Shown piece after piece: positions 20,360 through 32,736 of a stretch of DNA of 42,610 bases. The position numbers and the translations under genes are program-made. Each line of letters starts with the position of its first letter. Position 1 is the first letter of the stretch. Source of the stretch: Paraburkholderia elongata (GTDB lineage: Bacteria; Pseudomonadota; Gammaproteobacteria; Burkholderiales; Burkholderiaceae); the NCBI RefSeq assembly GCF_013177735.1, contig NZ_WOEZ01000011.1, forward strand, positions 1-42,610. Direction: 5' to 3'. The notes under the pieces were generated by a model. The model ran no database searches and was not told where the DNA came from. It saw nothing but the letters and a program-made list of their open reading frames with translations.

Positions 20360-20911
20360 TCACAGCGGCGGCGGCGGCAACGGCGCGCGCGGCGCAACCG
20401 CCGGCACCTGCTGACCCGGCGCCGGATGCAGCGAGCGCACCAGCGACAGACGGCGCGTAAGCTGGTCGATCGCGTCGTTTTCCATGTCCGCGTACAGAAT
20501 TTCGGCTTCCGCAGCCTTGGCCTGCGAGAACTGGTCGCTGTAAGTCATCGCGCGGTTTAGCGCGATCACGCTCGACGGAATCAGTACCGTGCCGTCCTTG
20601 CCGACCAGCGTGTAGTTCATCGAGAGATTGATCGCATACTCTTCGACGACGCCGAGCGAGTTCAGCGTGAGCGTACTGAGGCCGCGGCCTTCGGTGATCT
20701 GCAACGTTGCGTCGGCATTCGCGACGGAACTGACCACCACCGTGTCGCTGCCGCCCTGCACGAGGCGGGCCAGCCGCGCGCCGGCTGCTGCCGAACCGCC
20801 GGAGATATAGAGTCGTTTGAATGCGTAGTCCTGCTGGCCGCGCAGCTGGAAGCCGCAGGCGGTCAACATCAGTACGCTGCACACCAGCGTCAATAACGAT
20901 CTGCGAGTCAC
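20360..20911 (-). CDS. lptE: LPS-assembly lipoprotein LptE
   Basis: This outer-membrane lipoprotein plugs the LptD barrel and helps place LPS on the cell surface. The 183-residue precursor has a lipoprotein signal ending in the lipobox LTAC (C19), followed by GFQLRGQ, the classic LptE (formerly RlpB) mature start. The start codon is GTG at 20911 with AGGAG six bases upstream. The C-terminal 25 residues are Pro/Ala-rich. It sits between leuS and holA, the conserved order in beta- and gamma-proteobacteria. Confidence 0.93.
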   Translation of the reverse strand: MTRRSLLTLVCSVLMLTACGFQLRGQQDYAFKRLYISGGSAAAGARLARLVQGGSDTVVVSSVANADATLQITEGRGLSTLTLNSLGVVEEYAINLSMNYTLVGKDGTVLIPSSVIALNRAMTYSDQFSQAKAAEAEILYADMENDAIDQLTRRLSLVRSLHPAPGQQVPAVAPRAPLPPPPL

Positions 20912-21002
20912 ATTGGCTCCTGGTTCGCAGTTGATTCCGCAGCGAGAGACAAGCGCCGCCGCGCGCAGCGGTGCTTGTCTGCTGCCATGTTCCGGCGGGC
21001 GA

Positions 21003-24216
<3,214 letters not shown>

Positions 24217-24240
24217 ATCGCCTCCTTCTGTCTTCCAGCC

Positions 24241-24963
24241 TCAGCGGGTTACCTGGTGGGTCCGGGCTTGGGCTTGCTGAGGCTGGGGCCGGGGCTGATC
24301 CGCCGGCGCGCACACATAGACGTGCAGATCGTGCGCAAAGCCATCGAGCTCTTCCGACAACTGCCGCACCATCCGCCCGAATACGTTATAGGCGAGCACC
24401 GCCGGGATCGCGACCACGAGGCCGAAGGCCGTCATGATCAGCGCCTCGCCGACCGGGCCCGCGACGTTTTCGATCTGCGCCTGACCGCTCGCCGCGATGC
24501 TGCCGAGCGCGTGATAGATGCCCCAAACCGTGCCGAGCAGGCCGACGAACGGCGCCGTGCTGCCTACCGAGGCCAGCAGCACCTGGCCGAACTCGAGCCG
24601 CCGCTGCGACGCGTTGAGCGCCTGACGCAGCGCTCGCAATACCCGCTCGCCGCGCTCGACGCGGGCGAGCAGCGCGCCGGGAATGTCCACTTCGGCTGCA
24701 TGCAGCGCGGCCTCGGCGAGCGGCGTGAAGACGCGCTCGCGGTCCACGCGCCTCATTGCCGCGACGCCGTCCGACAACGTCGACGCCTGCCAGAACTGCG
24801 CAATCGCCGGTATGGCCTGATGTTTCGCGCGTGTGAGGATCCAGCTTTTGACGATCAGAAAGCACCAGCTCGCAATCGACATAGCCAGCAGCACATACGC
24901 GACGCCATGCGTGATCGCGTCGCTGGTTTCCAGGTAGTGGATGATGCCGCTGCTGCCTGCCAT
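24241..24963 (-). CDS. exbB: MotA/TolQ/ExbB-family proton channel protein
   Basis: The 240-residue inner-membrane protein has three hydrophobic segments (around VAYVLLAMSIASWCFLIV, then VLLASVGSTAPFVGLLGTVWG, then ALIMTAFGLVVAIPAVLAYN) and a large cytoplasmic loop. GSTAPFVGLLGTVWGI is the family signature. The C-terminus is Gln/Pro-rich (ADQPRPQPQQAQ). The start MAGSSGIIHYL has GAGGT close upstream; the frame extends to 25011. It precedes exbD by 24 bases, as one motor unit. Confidence 0.88.
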   Translation of the reverse strand: MAGSSGIIHYLETSDAITHGVAYVLLAMSIASWCFLIVKSWILTRAKHQAIPAIAQFWQASTLSDGVAAMRRVDRERVFTPLAEAALHAAEVDIPGALLARVERGERVLRALRQALNASQRRLEFGQVLLASVGSTAPFVGLLGTVWGIYHALGSIAASGQAQIENVAGPVGEALIMTAFGLVVAIPAVLAYNVFGRMVRQLSEELDGFAHDLHVYVCAPADQPRPQPQQAQARTHQVTR

Positions 24964-25041
24964 CTGACCTCGCCGGTGGAAAGTGATTACAGGGGCGCTA
25001 CAAAAGAGCACGGCGGGGCCGCAACCGGCCCCGTAATACGC

Positions 25042-25839
25042 TCAACGCAGGCCGAGCACGTCCTGCATGTCGAAAAAGCCCGTATCGTGGCCTTCGAGGA
25101 AACGGACAGCACGAAGCGCGCCTTGCGCATACGACAATCGGCTCGCCGACTTGTGCGTGATCTCGATGCGCTCGCCGATGCCGGCAAACAGCACCGTATG
25201 GTCGCCGACAATATCGCCGCCACGAATCGCCGAAAAGCCGATCGTGGACGGATCGCGTTCGCCGGTCACACCTTCGCGGCTGTAGACCGCGCAGTCGTCG
25301 AGATTGCGGCCGAGCGCGTGGGCGATCACTTCGCCCATGGTCAGCGCCGTGCCGGACGGCGCGTCGACCTTGTGACGGTGATGTGCCTCGATGATTTCGA
25401 TGTCGTAGCCGGTTGCGAAATGCTTCGCGGCGTATTCGAGCAGCTTCAGCGTGACATTGACGCCCACGCTCATGTTCGACGAAAACATGATGGCGATCTG
25501 GGACGCAGCGGCGCGCAGTTGCGCTTTCTGCTCGCTGTCGAAACCGGTCGTGCCGATCACCAATTTGACGTTGTGGCGCTGCGCGGCTTCCAGATGCATC
25601 AGCGTGCCTTCGGGACGCGTGAAGTCGATCAGGTAGTCGGATTCGGCGAACACGCGCTCGATATCGTCCGTCAGCAGCACGCCCGTCTGTTTGCCGAGAA
25701 ACGCGCCGGCGTCCTGACCGAGTTGCGGGGAGCCCGCACGGTCGAGCGCGCCCGACAGCGTGGCGCCGGAATCGTTGAGGACGGTTTCGATGAGCATCCG
25801 GCCCATACGGCCCGATGCGCCAGCAATGGCAATTTTCAT
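25042..25839 (-). CDS. dapB: 4-hydroxy-tetrahydrodipicolinate reductase
   Basis: It reduces the DapA product to tetrahydrodipicolinate, in lysine and diaminopimelate synthesis. The protein has 265 residues (E. coli 273). The N-terminal nucleotide-binding motif is IAGASGRMG (5-13). [15 protein letters not shown] begins at 151 and holds the catalytic H153/H154 and K157. The start MKIAIAG is unambiguous by family; the longer frame upstream is GC-rich spacer. It lies between bamE (197-base gap) and exbB (78-base gap). Confidence 0.95.
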   Translation of the reverse strand: MKIAIAGASGRMGRMLIETVLNDSGATLSGALDRAGSPQLGQDAGAFLGKQTGVLLTDDIERVFAESDYLIDFTRPEGTLMHLEAAQRHNVKLVIGTTGFDSEQKAQLRAAASQIAIMFSSNMSVGVNVTLKLLEYAAKHFATGYDIEIIEAHHRHKVDAPSGTALTMGEVIAHALGRNLDDCAVYSREGVTGERDPSTIGFSAIRGGDIVGDHTVLFAGIGERIEITHKSASRLSYAQGALRAVRFLEGHDTGFFDMQDVLGLR

Positions 25840-26036
25840 GGCTATGAGGGTTCGAAAGGGGTAAAACCCCGCAAAGCCCGGCAAACGCGGGCAAAAGCGG
25901 CGGCGGGCAGCACGCCCGGGCGCCGTACCGACTGGAACAGCAGCGTGCCTGACGGGCACCGCGCATGGCGCGTTGCCCGTGCGCGGCGCCTGCGCAGTGT
26001 CCTCGCAGTTCCCTTATTAAGACACGGACAGCTCGA

Positions 26037-26873
26037 TTAGCCGCCCGTTCCCGTAGTGGACGAAGAAGACGTCAACGGCGCGTTATGCGTCGGGCCGCCG
26101 TTGCTGCTTTGCGGGCCCGTTGGTCCCACCGGATTTTCCTGCGTGCCTGGAACCTGCGGCGGCGGCGGACGGTGGAACTGGAACTGCGGCTGCCCGGCGG
26201 CCGTTGGGCCTTGCGACGGAATACCACCGCCGTTGGCGGTCGGCGCGGTAGAGCGCACCGACGACTGCGTACGGCCCGACGGCGATTGCACCGCGTTAGT
26301 CAGCCGATTTGCGGCTTGTGCGGCTTCGGCGTTCGGGTCCGTTGACGGCACGGCCGCTGCTGCGGCAGCGTCGACGGACGGCGAACGCGTGGTGTCCACG
26401 GCAGCCGGCGCTACAGCCTCCGGCGCGCTAGCGCCAGTCGCAGCGCTTGCCACGTTCGGCACGGCAGCCTTCTTCTTGCCGAGCTTGTCACCGTCGATTT
26501 CCGCCAGCAACTCGAGGTTGGAAGGCAGATCTTCGCCACCCGACCAGCTGGCGACGGTGTCGCCCGCGAACAGGATCACGAAGTCGCGCTGCTGCACGAC
26601 GTTAGTCGAGCCGCGCTTGAAATAGAACACGTAGTCCCAGCGGTCCGCGTGGAACATGTCGGTCAGCAGCGGCGTGCCGAGCAACTGCTTAACCTGCGCG
26701 CGCGACATGCCGACCTGCATCTGCGCAGCCGCCTCTTTCGAGACGAAATTGCCTTGCACCACCGTAATACGGTACGGCGTAATGCTCTGGGCAACGCGCT
26801 GCGTCAGGCTGTCGTAGGTGGAACATCCGGCAAGAACCGCGACAGTCGCAACAGCGATCAAGGTACCCCGCAT
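26037..26873 (-). CDS. bamE: BamE outer-membrane assembly lipoprotein with long C-terminal extension
   Basis: BamE (SmpA/OmlA) is an outer-membrane lipoprotein of the BAM complex that inserts beta-barrel proteins. The precursor starts MRGTLIAVATVAVLAGC with lipobox LAGC (C17) and GGGGGAG just upstream; an in-frame ATG at 26912 is an alternative. The BamE core spans about 34-125 (ITPYRITVVQGN, GMSRAQVKQLLGTPL, RWDYVFYFKRG). From about 130 to 278 the protein is a low-complexity Ala/Pro/Ser/Thr/Gly/Gln tail, making it more than twice the length of E. coli BamE (113). It is divergent from fur, a conserved arrangement. Confidence 0.92.
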   Translation of the reverse strand: MRGTLIAVATVAVLAGCSTYDSLTQRVAQSITPYRITVVQGNFVSKEAAAQMQVGMSRAQVKQLLGTPLLTDMFHADRWDYVFYFKRGSTNVVQQRDFVILFAGDTVASWSGGEDLPSNLELLAEIDGDKLGKKKAAVPNVASAATGASAPEAVAPAAVDTTRSPSVDAAAAAAVPSTDPNAEAAQAANRLTNAVQSPSGRTQSSVRSTAPTANGGGIPSQGPTAAGQPQFQFHRPPPPQVPGTQENPVGPTGPQSSNGGPTHNAPLTSSSSTTGTGG

Positions 26874-26966
26874 GCGGCTCCCCCGGTAGATCAATTGAGA
26901 TTTTGAAATCATTTCACTCACCGTGCGGGCCCGCTGACGAGCCGCGCGAGATTCATTCCATCGAAG

Positions 26967-26996
26967 ATGACCAGAACGGCAAAAACACATTACTAT
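26967..26996 (+). promoter_or_regulatory. Candidate fur promoter
   Basis: ATGACC (26967-26972), 18 bases, then TACTAT (26991-26996), about 36 bases before the fur ATG. No clear Fur box was seen. Confidence 0.4.
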
Positions 26997-27031
26997 GAGA
27001 GCCCAGCATTGTACTCTAGGGATCCCTTGTC

Positions 27032-27460
27032 ATGACCAATCCAACCGATCTCAAGAATATCGGGCTCAAGGCGACCCTTCCGCGCCTCAAAATCCTTGAG
27101 ATTTTCCAGCATAGCCCGGTGCGCCATCTGACTGCAGAAGACGTCTACCGCAACCTGCTGCACGAAGAACTCGATATCGGTCTCGCAACCGTGTATCGCG
27201 TACTGACGCAGTTCGAGCAGGCCGGCTTGCTCTCGCGCAGCAATTTCGAATCGGGCAAAGCGGTGTTCGAATTGAACGAAGGGTCGCATCACGACCACCT
27301 CGTCTGCCTCGATTGCGGGCTCGTCGAAGAGTTTTTCGACTCCGAAATCGAGAGCCGTCAGCAATCCATCGCGAAGGAACGCGGCTTCAAGCTGCAGGAA
27401 CATGCGCTGGCGCTGTACGGTGCGTGCACCAAGGAGAATTGCCCGCATCGCAAGCACTAA
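27032..27460 (+). CDS. fur: Ferric uptake regulator Fur
   Basis: This iron-responsive dimeric DNA-binding repressor has 142 residues. The N-terminal winged helix has its recognition region in [20 protein letters not shown]. The metal sites are present: HHDH at 86-89, C92-x2-C95 and C132/C137 near the C-terminus, with H124 in the dimer domain. AGGGA lies eight bases before the ATG. A strong terminator follows. It is divergent from bamE. Confidence 0.97.
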   Translation: MTNPTDLKNIGLKATLPRLKILEIFQHSPVRHLTAEDVYRNLLHEELDIGLATVYRVLTQFEQAGLLSRSNFESGKAVFELNEGSHHDHLVCLDCGLVEEFFDSEIESRQQSIAKERGFKLQEHALALYGACTKENCPHRKH

Positions 27461-27514
27461 CGTTGAATGAGTGCGATGCCGGCCGCGTCGGGGTGCGCGG
27501 TTCGGTGGGCGACG

Positions 27515-27551
27515 AAAAAACCCGGCCGATTTTCATCGGCCGGGTTTTTTT
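27515..27551 (+). terminator. Strong rho-independent terminator of fur
   Basis: A6-CCCGGCCGAT pairs with ATCGGCCGGG-T7 around a TTTC loop. The stem is perfect over 16 bp including the A/T tract. Confidence 0.95.
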
Positions 27552-27631
27552 ATGTGTGCGGCGCTGCAGCCACGCTGGGATGCTAGCGCCGCTTTGCACG
27601 TGTGGCATGGCCGCCGCGTTGCGACTCCGGC

Positions 27632-28144
27632 CTACTCCGCCAACTCGACGCTCGCCTCAAACAACAGCCGCCACGACTCGGCCAACGACCATTCGTCGCA
27701 GTTGGGCTGCTCGCCGCCACGATCCACCACCACAAAATCGCTCACCTGATCGAGCGCAAGCAGCGGATGGTGCCAAACTCCTTTGGCATAGTTCACGCCC
27801 TGCCAGCCGTCGCTCCAGAACGCCCGCATCTGCGCCGGATCGAATTCGCCTGCCGGCGCGACGACCACCAGATAGCGGCGCGCCTTTAAGGGAATGAATG
27901 CCTGACTGCCCAGCGGATGCCGCTCCATCATGGTGATTTCGATCGGCAGCGCGCGAGGCTGCGCGCGAAACAGATTGATCAGCGGCCGGCCGCCGCTCTC
28001 CGTCACGTCGACGTTCGCGAGATCGTGATAGCGCTCGGTCGTGCCGCCGTTAATCGGGAAATGGCGCGCGCCGTCCAGTTCGATGACGTCGCCGAACGGC
28101 GCGAAGGCCGCGCGCGTCAGACGTTCCACATGCAAGGTTTTCAT
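27632..28144 (-). CDS. allA: Ureidoglycolate lyase
   Basis: It cleaves (S)-ureidoglycolate to glyoxylate and urea. The protein has 170 residues (E. coli AllA 160) with a cupin fold. Family signatures include [10 protein letters not shown] near the N-terminus, [14 protein letters not shown], and the [13 protein letters not shown] segment with metal-region histidines. The start MKTLHVERL has GGAG eight bases upstream. It begins 13 bases after the allantoicase stop, so the two form an operon. Earlier databases call it ureidoglycolate hydrolase. Confidence 0.94.
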   Translation of the reverse strand: MKTLHVERLTRAAFAPFGDVIELDGARHFPINGGTTERYHDLANVDVTESGGRPLINLFRAQPRALPIEITMMERHPLGSQAFIPLKARRYLVVVAPAGEFDPAQMRAFWSDGWQGVNYAKGVWHHPLLALDQVSDFVVVDRGGEQPNCDEWSLAESWRLLFEASVELAE

Positions 28145-28157
28145 CGATGCAACTCCG

Positions 28158-29168
28158 TTATGCAATCTCGCCCCACAAGCGCAGGCGCGACACGCCACCG
28201 TCCGGGAAGATGTTGAAACGCACGTGTGTCACCGGCCCAAGGGACGCAATGCCGTCCGCGAACGTGTGCACGAGGTCCATTTGCAGCTTCTGTTCGCCGA
28301 GCAGCACCGGCCAGAACATCGCCTGCGTGACGAGCGAATCGTCCGTGCCGCCCGTCACCGAAGCTGCTTGCAGCGAACAGCGATCGGGGTAATTGCCCTT
28401 GAAGTGCGCCGTATCCACTTCGATCTTGCGAATCACGCCCGGCCGTGCGAGCGCGACGATCGCCCAGTCGTTGCCCGGCTCGCGACGGCGTCGCGTTTCC
28501 CAACCGTCGCCCATATTGACGCCGCGGCCCGGCATCAGCATCTGCGAGGCCGGCCCGAAATGCTGGTTGTTCGCGGCGACAAGGTACGCGCCGTTTTCTA
28601 TCGCGGCGAGATCCAGCAGCGTGCCGCGCTCGACGCGCTCCCAGTCGCGCTTCGGCTGGCCATACACGCGCAAACGCGCGAGCCCGCCGTCCGGATACAG
28701 ATTCACGCGCAGATGGGTGAAGGCGCGGGCGTCGTTCACTCCGACGTAATGGTGCTGGTTGCCCTGCAGCGTGGTGGCCGGCACGAGCGTTTGCCAGTCG
28801 GCATTGTCGGGCGGAACGTCGCCATCCACGTAGCACGCGTCGATCGAGGCGGCCGGCGGGAAGTTGCCGGTGAAGTGACTGGTGTCCAGATCGACGCCGT
28901 AGACGACGCCCGGCCGCGCGAGCCGGATCACGCAGTAGTCGTGACCAGTGGTCCGCTTGCGGCGGGTTTCCCAGCCGTCCATCCACTTGCCGTGGCCATC
29001 GTATTTGCCGGGAATGAACACCGCCGGCTGCGGCTCGAGCATGCGTTCTTTCGGTGCGAAGAATTCGTCGCTCGCGTGGAGCGCCTGCGCGCCCAGACGC
29101 GGGTCGGCGAGGTTCATGTAGCGACGGGTGAAAGCGGGAGCGTTGGGGTCGAGGATCGGATTAGCCAT
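28158..29168 (-). CDS. alc: Allantoicase
   Basis: It hydrolyses allantoate to (S)-ureidoglycolate and urea. The protein has 336 residues with two homologous halves. Each half has the [16 protein letters not shown] motif, an [14 protein letters not shown] strand, [20 protein letters not shown] and [28 protein letters not shown], so the internal duplication of the family is plain. It precedes allA and lies downstream of dctA on the same strand. No allantoinase, urease or uricase gene is in the window. Confidence 0.95.
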   Translation of the reverse strand: MANPILDPNAPAFTRRYMNLADPRLGAQALHASDEFFAPKERMLEPQPAVFIPGKYDGHGKWMDGWETRRKRTTGHDYCVIRLARPGVVYGVDLDTSHFTGNFPPAASIDACYVDGDVPPDNADWQTLVPATTLQGNQHHYVGVNDARAFTHLRVNLYPDGGLARLRVYGQPKRDWERVERGTLLDLAAIENGAYLVAANNQHFGPASQMLMPGRGVNMGDGWETRRRREPGNDWAIVALARPGVIRKIEVDTAHFKGNYPDRCSLQAASVTGGTDDSLVTQAMFWPVLLGEQKLQMDLVHTFADGIASLGPVTHVRFNIFPDGGVSRLRLWGEIA

Positions 29169-29201
29169 AGTCTCAGTCAGGCGACGAAAAGTTAGGACGA
29201 G

Positions 29202-29226
29202 CCGGCGGAGTCAGAACATCCGCCGG
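29202..29226 (-). other. Hairpin in the dctA-alc gap
   Basis: CCGGCGGA and TCCGCCGG arms (8 bp) enclose a 9-base loop. There is no immediate U-tract on the minus strand, so this is at best an attenuator-like or mRNA-stabilising structure between dctA and alc. Confidence 0.3.
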
Positions 29227-29301
29227 AGCAGAACGCGCGCTGCGTTGGCGCGCTGTTGAATAGCGATGAATCTGGTCACAGTGCGGCGTGATCGTGCTTT
29301 T

Positions 29302-30630
29302 TCAGACGGCCGGTACATGTTCACCGGCGGTCGGCTCGGCGCTTGCGTCTTCGCCTGCGGGCACATAGCGCAGCGCTTGGTCACGGTTCAACACGCGATG
29401 GGCGCGCGCCCGGTCAATATCGTTTTCCCACACGGCGACCACCACGGTTGCCACGCAGTTGCCGATCAGGTTGGTCAGCGCACGGGCGATACCGACGAAC
29501 CAGTCGACCGGCAGAATCAGCACGAGCCCGAGCACTGGGATCGCCGGAATCGCGGACAGCGTCGCGGCCAGAATCACGATTGCCGAGCCGGGAATGCCGT
29601 GCGCGCCCTTCGACGTCACCAGCGACACCAGCACCACCACGATCAGGTCATGGATGGACAGCGGCGTATTGGTGGCCTGCGCGATGAAAATCACCGCAAG
29701 CGTCAGATAGATCGAGAACCCATCGAGATTGAAGGAGTAGCCAGTCGGAATGACCAGACCGACGGTCGAATCCTTGACGCCCATCCACTCGAGTTTGCGC
29801 ATGATCTGCGGCAGCACGGCGTCTGAAGAAGCCGTGCCGAGCACGATCGACAGCTCTTCGCGCAGATAGCGGATCAGCTTGAAGACGCTGAAACCGGCCA
29901 GACGCATCACGATGCCCAGCACGACCGCGACGAACACGAAACAGCTCGCGTAGAACACCAGCACCAGCATGCCGAGTTGCTTGAGCGACTCGACGCCGTA
30001 GGTGCCGGTCGTGAATGCGATCGCGCCGAGCACGCCGAGCGGCGCGAGCTTGATGATGAAACCCATCACGCGGAAGAACACCTGCGAAAGCTCGTCGATC
30101 AGGCTGCTGACGCGCTGCGCTTTATTGCCCAACAGCGACAGCGCCGAGCCGAACAGCACCGAAAACACGAGGATTTGCAGGATGTCGCCGGTCGCGAATG
30201 CGTTGATCGCCGTGTCGGGGATGATCTTCAGCAGAAAGCCGGCCGTGTCCTTGAGGCTCTTCGCGTGCTCGGTGTAGGTGGACAGCGAAGCGGGGTCGAG
30301 CGAATGCAGGTTGATGTTCATGCCGACGCCAGGCCGCGTCGCGTAGGCGAGCACCGCGCCGATCACGAGCGCAATCGTCGTCATGATCTCAAAGTAGATC
30401 ACCGCCTTCAGGCCAACGCGGCCGACTTTGCGCAGATCGCCGGCATGCGCCATGCCGCTCACCACCACGCAGAAGACGATTGGACCGATCACCATCTTGA
30501 TCAGCTTGAGAAAGCCGTCGCCGAGCGGGCGTAGCGATTGGGCGAAATGCGGGAACACGGCACCGATCACGATGCCCGCGACCAGCGCTATGACGACCCG
30601 GCCAAACAGCGAATTGAAGAATTTCAACAC
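29302..30630 (-). CDS. dctA: C4-dicarboxylate transport protein DctA
   Basis: This sodium- or proton-coupled inner-membrane symporter of the DAACS family takes up succinate, fumarate and malate. It has 442 residues, with about eight hydrophobic segments and two re-entrant loops. The serine-rich hairpin GTASSDAVLPQIMRKLEWMG and the GYSFNLDGFSIYLTLAVIF segment are diagnostic for DctA within the family. I chose the GTG at 30630 (MLKFFNSLFGRV) because AGGAG lies six bases upstream; a GTG at 30654 would overlap that site. It is divergent from a GntR regulator, and an operator-like palindrome lies just after its transcription start. Confidence 0.94.
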   Translation of the reverse strand: MLKFFNSLFGRVVIALVAGIVIGAVFPHFAQSLRPLGDGFLKLIKMVIGPIVFCVVVSGMAHAGDLRKVGRVGLKAVIYFEIMTTIALVIGAVLAYATRPGVGMNINLHSLDPASLSTYTEHAKSLKDTAGFLLKIIPDTAINAFATGDILQILVFSVLFGSALSLLGNKAQRVSSLIDELSQVFFRVMGFIIKLAPLGVLGAIAFTTGTYGVESLKQLGMLVLVFYASCFVFVAVVLGIVMRLAGFSVFKLIRYLREELSIVLGTASSDAVLPQIMRKLEWMGVKDSTVGLVIPTGYSFNLDGFSIYLTLAVIFIAQATNTPLSIHDLIVVVLVSLVTSKGAHGIPGSAIVILAATLSAIPAIPVLGLVLILPVDWFVGIARALTNLIGNCVATVVVAVWENDIDRARAHRVLNRDQALRYVPAGEDASAEPTAGEHVPAV

Positions 30631-30664
30631 GACTTTCTCCTGGTTACGATTCACATCTGTTCAG

Positions 30665-30679
30665 ACTGGTCCGACCAGT
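30665..30679. promoter_or_regulatory. GntR/FadR-type operator at the dctA transcription start
   Basis: ACTGGTCCGACCAGT is a palindrome except for its central base and matches the TGGTnnGACCA pattern known for FadR-subfamily regulators (PdhR, LldR types). It lies just downstream of the predicted dctA start point. Confidence 0.6.
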
Positions 30680-30692
30680 TCTGTTATCTCGA

Positions 30693-30721
30693 ATAGTAGG
30701 AAGCCGATATACTGGCGTCAA
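30693..30721 (-). promoter_or_regulatory. dctA promoter
   Basis: On the minus strand TTGACG (30721-30716), exactly 17 bases, then TACTAT (30698-30693). This is a near-consensus sigma-70 promoter; no sigma-54 element was seen. Confidence 0.65.
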
Positions 30722-30818
30722 GGATTCTAAACACGGTGTTTACCCGTTCCTTTCCCAGCGTTCCGGGGCCGGATTGTGCGTGTGTAACGACGTCCGTACG
30801 AGCGTTCAGAACGCGTAT

Positions 30819-30836
30819 TACAATGCTGGTCAGACC
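30819..30836 (+). promoter_or_regulatory. gntR -10 element with adjacent operator copy
   Basis: TACAAT (30819-30824) is followed by TGGTCAGACC (30827-30836), the same TGGTCnGACC core as at 30665-30679, placed over the probable start point. It suggests autorepression. The -35 is unclear. Confidence 0.5.
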
Positions 30837-30856
30837 GCGCACCCAAGTGAGCCACG

Positions 30857-31549
30857 ATGAAAAACGTTCCGCATACCGTCACCGATGCCGCCATCGCGAC
30901 CATCCGCGAACGGATCGAAGCGGGCGTCTATCCGGTGGGCAGTTTGCTACCGGCGCAGCGTCAGCTCTCCGAAGAACTGGCGATCAGCCGCGCATCGCTG
31001 CGCGAGGCGCTCTCGACACTTGAAGCGCTCGGCCTGCTGATGATCCGCCCCGGTAAGGGCGTGTATGTGGAAAGCGCACAGGCTACGGCCGCGCAATCAT
31101 GGCGCTTCGCGGAGCAGTCGTCGCTGCCGGATACCTACCAGATGCGTTTCGCGTTGGAAGGCTTTATCGCGCGCATGGCGGCGCTGGCTGTCACCGATTC
31201 CGACCTCGCCTGGTTCGAAGACAACATCACTGCCATGCAGACGGCGCTCGCCTGCGACGAACTCGACGAAGCCGCGCGCCTCGACTACGACTTTCACATG
31301 CGCATCGTGAGCATTGCCGGCAACGCGGCGATCGAGTCGATTCTGAGCAGCGCTGCGGAAATCATGAAGGAAAGCCAGCGGATGCCGTTCTACCGGCGTG
31401 AACTGGTGCTGTCCACGTACACCGAGCATCGGGCCATTCTCGATGCGCTTAAGGCGCGGGATTCCGCCGCGGCCGGTAAGGCGATCGAAACCCATATCTC
31501 GAACGCCGCACAGCGCGCCGGCGTCTATTTCCCGACGCCGCAGGCGTAA
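30857..31549 (+). CDS. GntR-family regulator, FadR subfamily (FCD domain)
   Basis: The 230-residue protein has an N-terminal winged helix (about 8-72; GSLLPAQRQLSEELAISRASLREALSTLEALGLL) and a C-terminal all-helical FCD ligand domain. The FCD metal-binding pattern is visible as DYDFHMRI, EHRAIL and ETHISNA. It is divergent from dctA, and the TGGTCnGACC operators lie at both promoters. It probably represses dctA, and by read-through alc-allA, in response to a small organic acid. The ligand cannot be read from sequence. The ribosome binding site is weak. A bidirectional terminator follows. Confidence 0.9.
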   Translation: MKNVPHTVTDAAIATIRERIEAGVYPVGSLLPAQRQLSEELAISRASLREALSTLEALGLLMIRPGKGVYVESAQATAAQSWRFAEQSSLPDTYQMRFALEGFIARMAALAVTDSDLAWFEDNITAMQTALACDELDEAARLDYDFHMRIVSIAGNAAIESILSSAAEIMKESQRMPFYRRELVLSTYTEHRAILDALKARDSAAAGKAIETHISNAAQRAGVYFPTPQA

Positions 31550-31550
31550 A

Positions 31551-31576
31551 AAAAGCCGCTCCGAGGAGCGGCTTTT
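31551..31576. terminator. Bidirectional terminator between gntR and gap
   Basis: AAAAGCCGCTCC and GGAGCGGCTTTT are complementary 12-base arms with a very short loop, A-rich on one side and T-rich on the other. It serves both convergent genes. Confidence 0.9.
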
Positions 31577-31628
31577 GTCTTTCTGCCCTGCTGGCCGCGC
31601 AGGCCGCAGGGCATACAAAGCAAACAGC

Positions 31629-32639
31629 TTACTTCGCGTTGGCCAGTGCCACAGCCGTGTCCAGCATGCGGTTCGAGAAGCCCCACTCGTTGTCGTACCA
31701 GCTCGACACCTTCACCAGACGGCCCGACACCTTGGTCAGCGTTGCGTCGAACGTCGACGAAGCCGGGTTGTGGTTGAAGTCGATCGAGACCAGCGGCGCC
31801 TCGTTGTAGCCGAGGATGCCCTTCAGCGAGCCTTCCGACGCTTCCTTCATGATCGCGTTGACTTCTTCGACCGTCGTGTCGCGCGCGGCGATGAACGACA
31901 GGTCGACAACCGACACGTTGATCGTCGGGACGCGAATCGCGTAGCCGTCCAGCTTGCCGTTCAGTTCCGGCAGCACGAGACCCACTGCCGATGCAGCACC
32001 GGTTTTGGTCGGGATCTGGCTGTGCGTGGCCGAGCGCGCGCGGCGCAGGTCTTCGTGGTACACGTCCGTCAGAACCTGGTCGTTCGTGTAAGCGTGAATC
32101 GTCGTCATCAGGCCGTTCACCAGGCCGATCTTGTCGTTCAGCGGCTTGACGAGCGGTGCCAGGCAATTGGTCGTGCACGATGCGTTCGAGATCACCGTGT
32201 CCGATGCCTTCAGGACGTTGTGATTCACGCCGTAGACGATCGTTGCGTCGACGTCCTTACCGCCCGGCGCCGAGATGATGACCTTCTTTGCGCCGCCCTT
32301 GATGTGCGCGCTGGCCTTTTCCTTGGTCGTGAAAAAGCCCGTGCATTCCATCACGACGTCGACGTTCAACTCGCCCCACGGCAGTTCTGCCGGATTGCGG
32401 TTCGCCAGCACGCGGATCTTGTCGCCGTTGACGACCAGGTAGTCGCCGTCCACCGAGACTTCGCCCGGGAACTTGCCGTGCGCGGTGTCGTACTGCGTCA
32501 GGTGAGCGTTGGTCTTGGCATCGCCAAGATCGTTGATGGCGACGATTTCGATATCGTGCTTCTTGCCGTTTTCATAGAAGGCGCGCAGCGTGTTGCGGCC
32601 GATCCGGCCGTAGCCGTTGATTGCGACGCGAATCGTCAT
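31629..32639 (-). CDS. gap: Glyceraldehyde-3-phosphate dehydrogenase, type I
   Basis: This glycolytic/gluconeogenic enzyme converts glyceraldehyde-3-phosphate, NAD and phosphate to 1,3-bisphosphoglycerate. It has 336 residues. The dinucleotide motif INGYGRIGR is at 7-15; N36-D37 in AINDLGD favours NAD over NADP. The catalytic cysteine is C155 in [12 protein letters not shown], with H182 in TIHAYTNDQ. The phosphate-loop region reads [14 protein letters not shown] instead of the AAALNIIPT form common in other bacteria; I recall this variant as usual in Burkholderiaceae. AGGAGA precedes the ATG. It lies 97 bases downstream of tkt on the same strand. Confidence 0.97.
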   Translation of the reverse strand: MTIRVAINGYGRIGRNTLRAFYENGKKHDIEIVAINDLGDAKTNAHLTQYDTAHGKFPGEVSVDGDYLVVNGDKIRVLANRNPAELPWGELNVDVVMECTGFFTTKEKASAHIKGGAKKVIISAPGGKDVDATIVYGVNHNVLKASDTVISNASCTTNCLAPLVKPLNDKIGLVNGLMTTIHAYTNDQVLTDVYHEDLRRARSATHSQIPTKTGAASAVGLVLPELNGKLDGYAIRVPTINVSVVDLSFIAARDTTVEEVNAIMKEASEGSLKGILGYNEAPLVSIDFNHNPASSTFDATLTKVSGRLVKVSSWYDNEWGFSNRMLDTAVALANAK

Positions 32640-32736
32640 GGTCTATCTCCTGATGGCTGAAAAAAATACGTCCAGGTTCGTCTGACTGACAGCGTTGCCG
32701 CGCGTTCACACGCATGCGGCAACCGCTTGTTCGAGA

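Noticed and set aside
24256..26040. 594-codon plus-strand frame opposite exbB and dapB
   Set aside because: It runs across two genuine minus-strand genes and their spacer, with Arg/His-rich composition.
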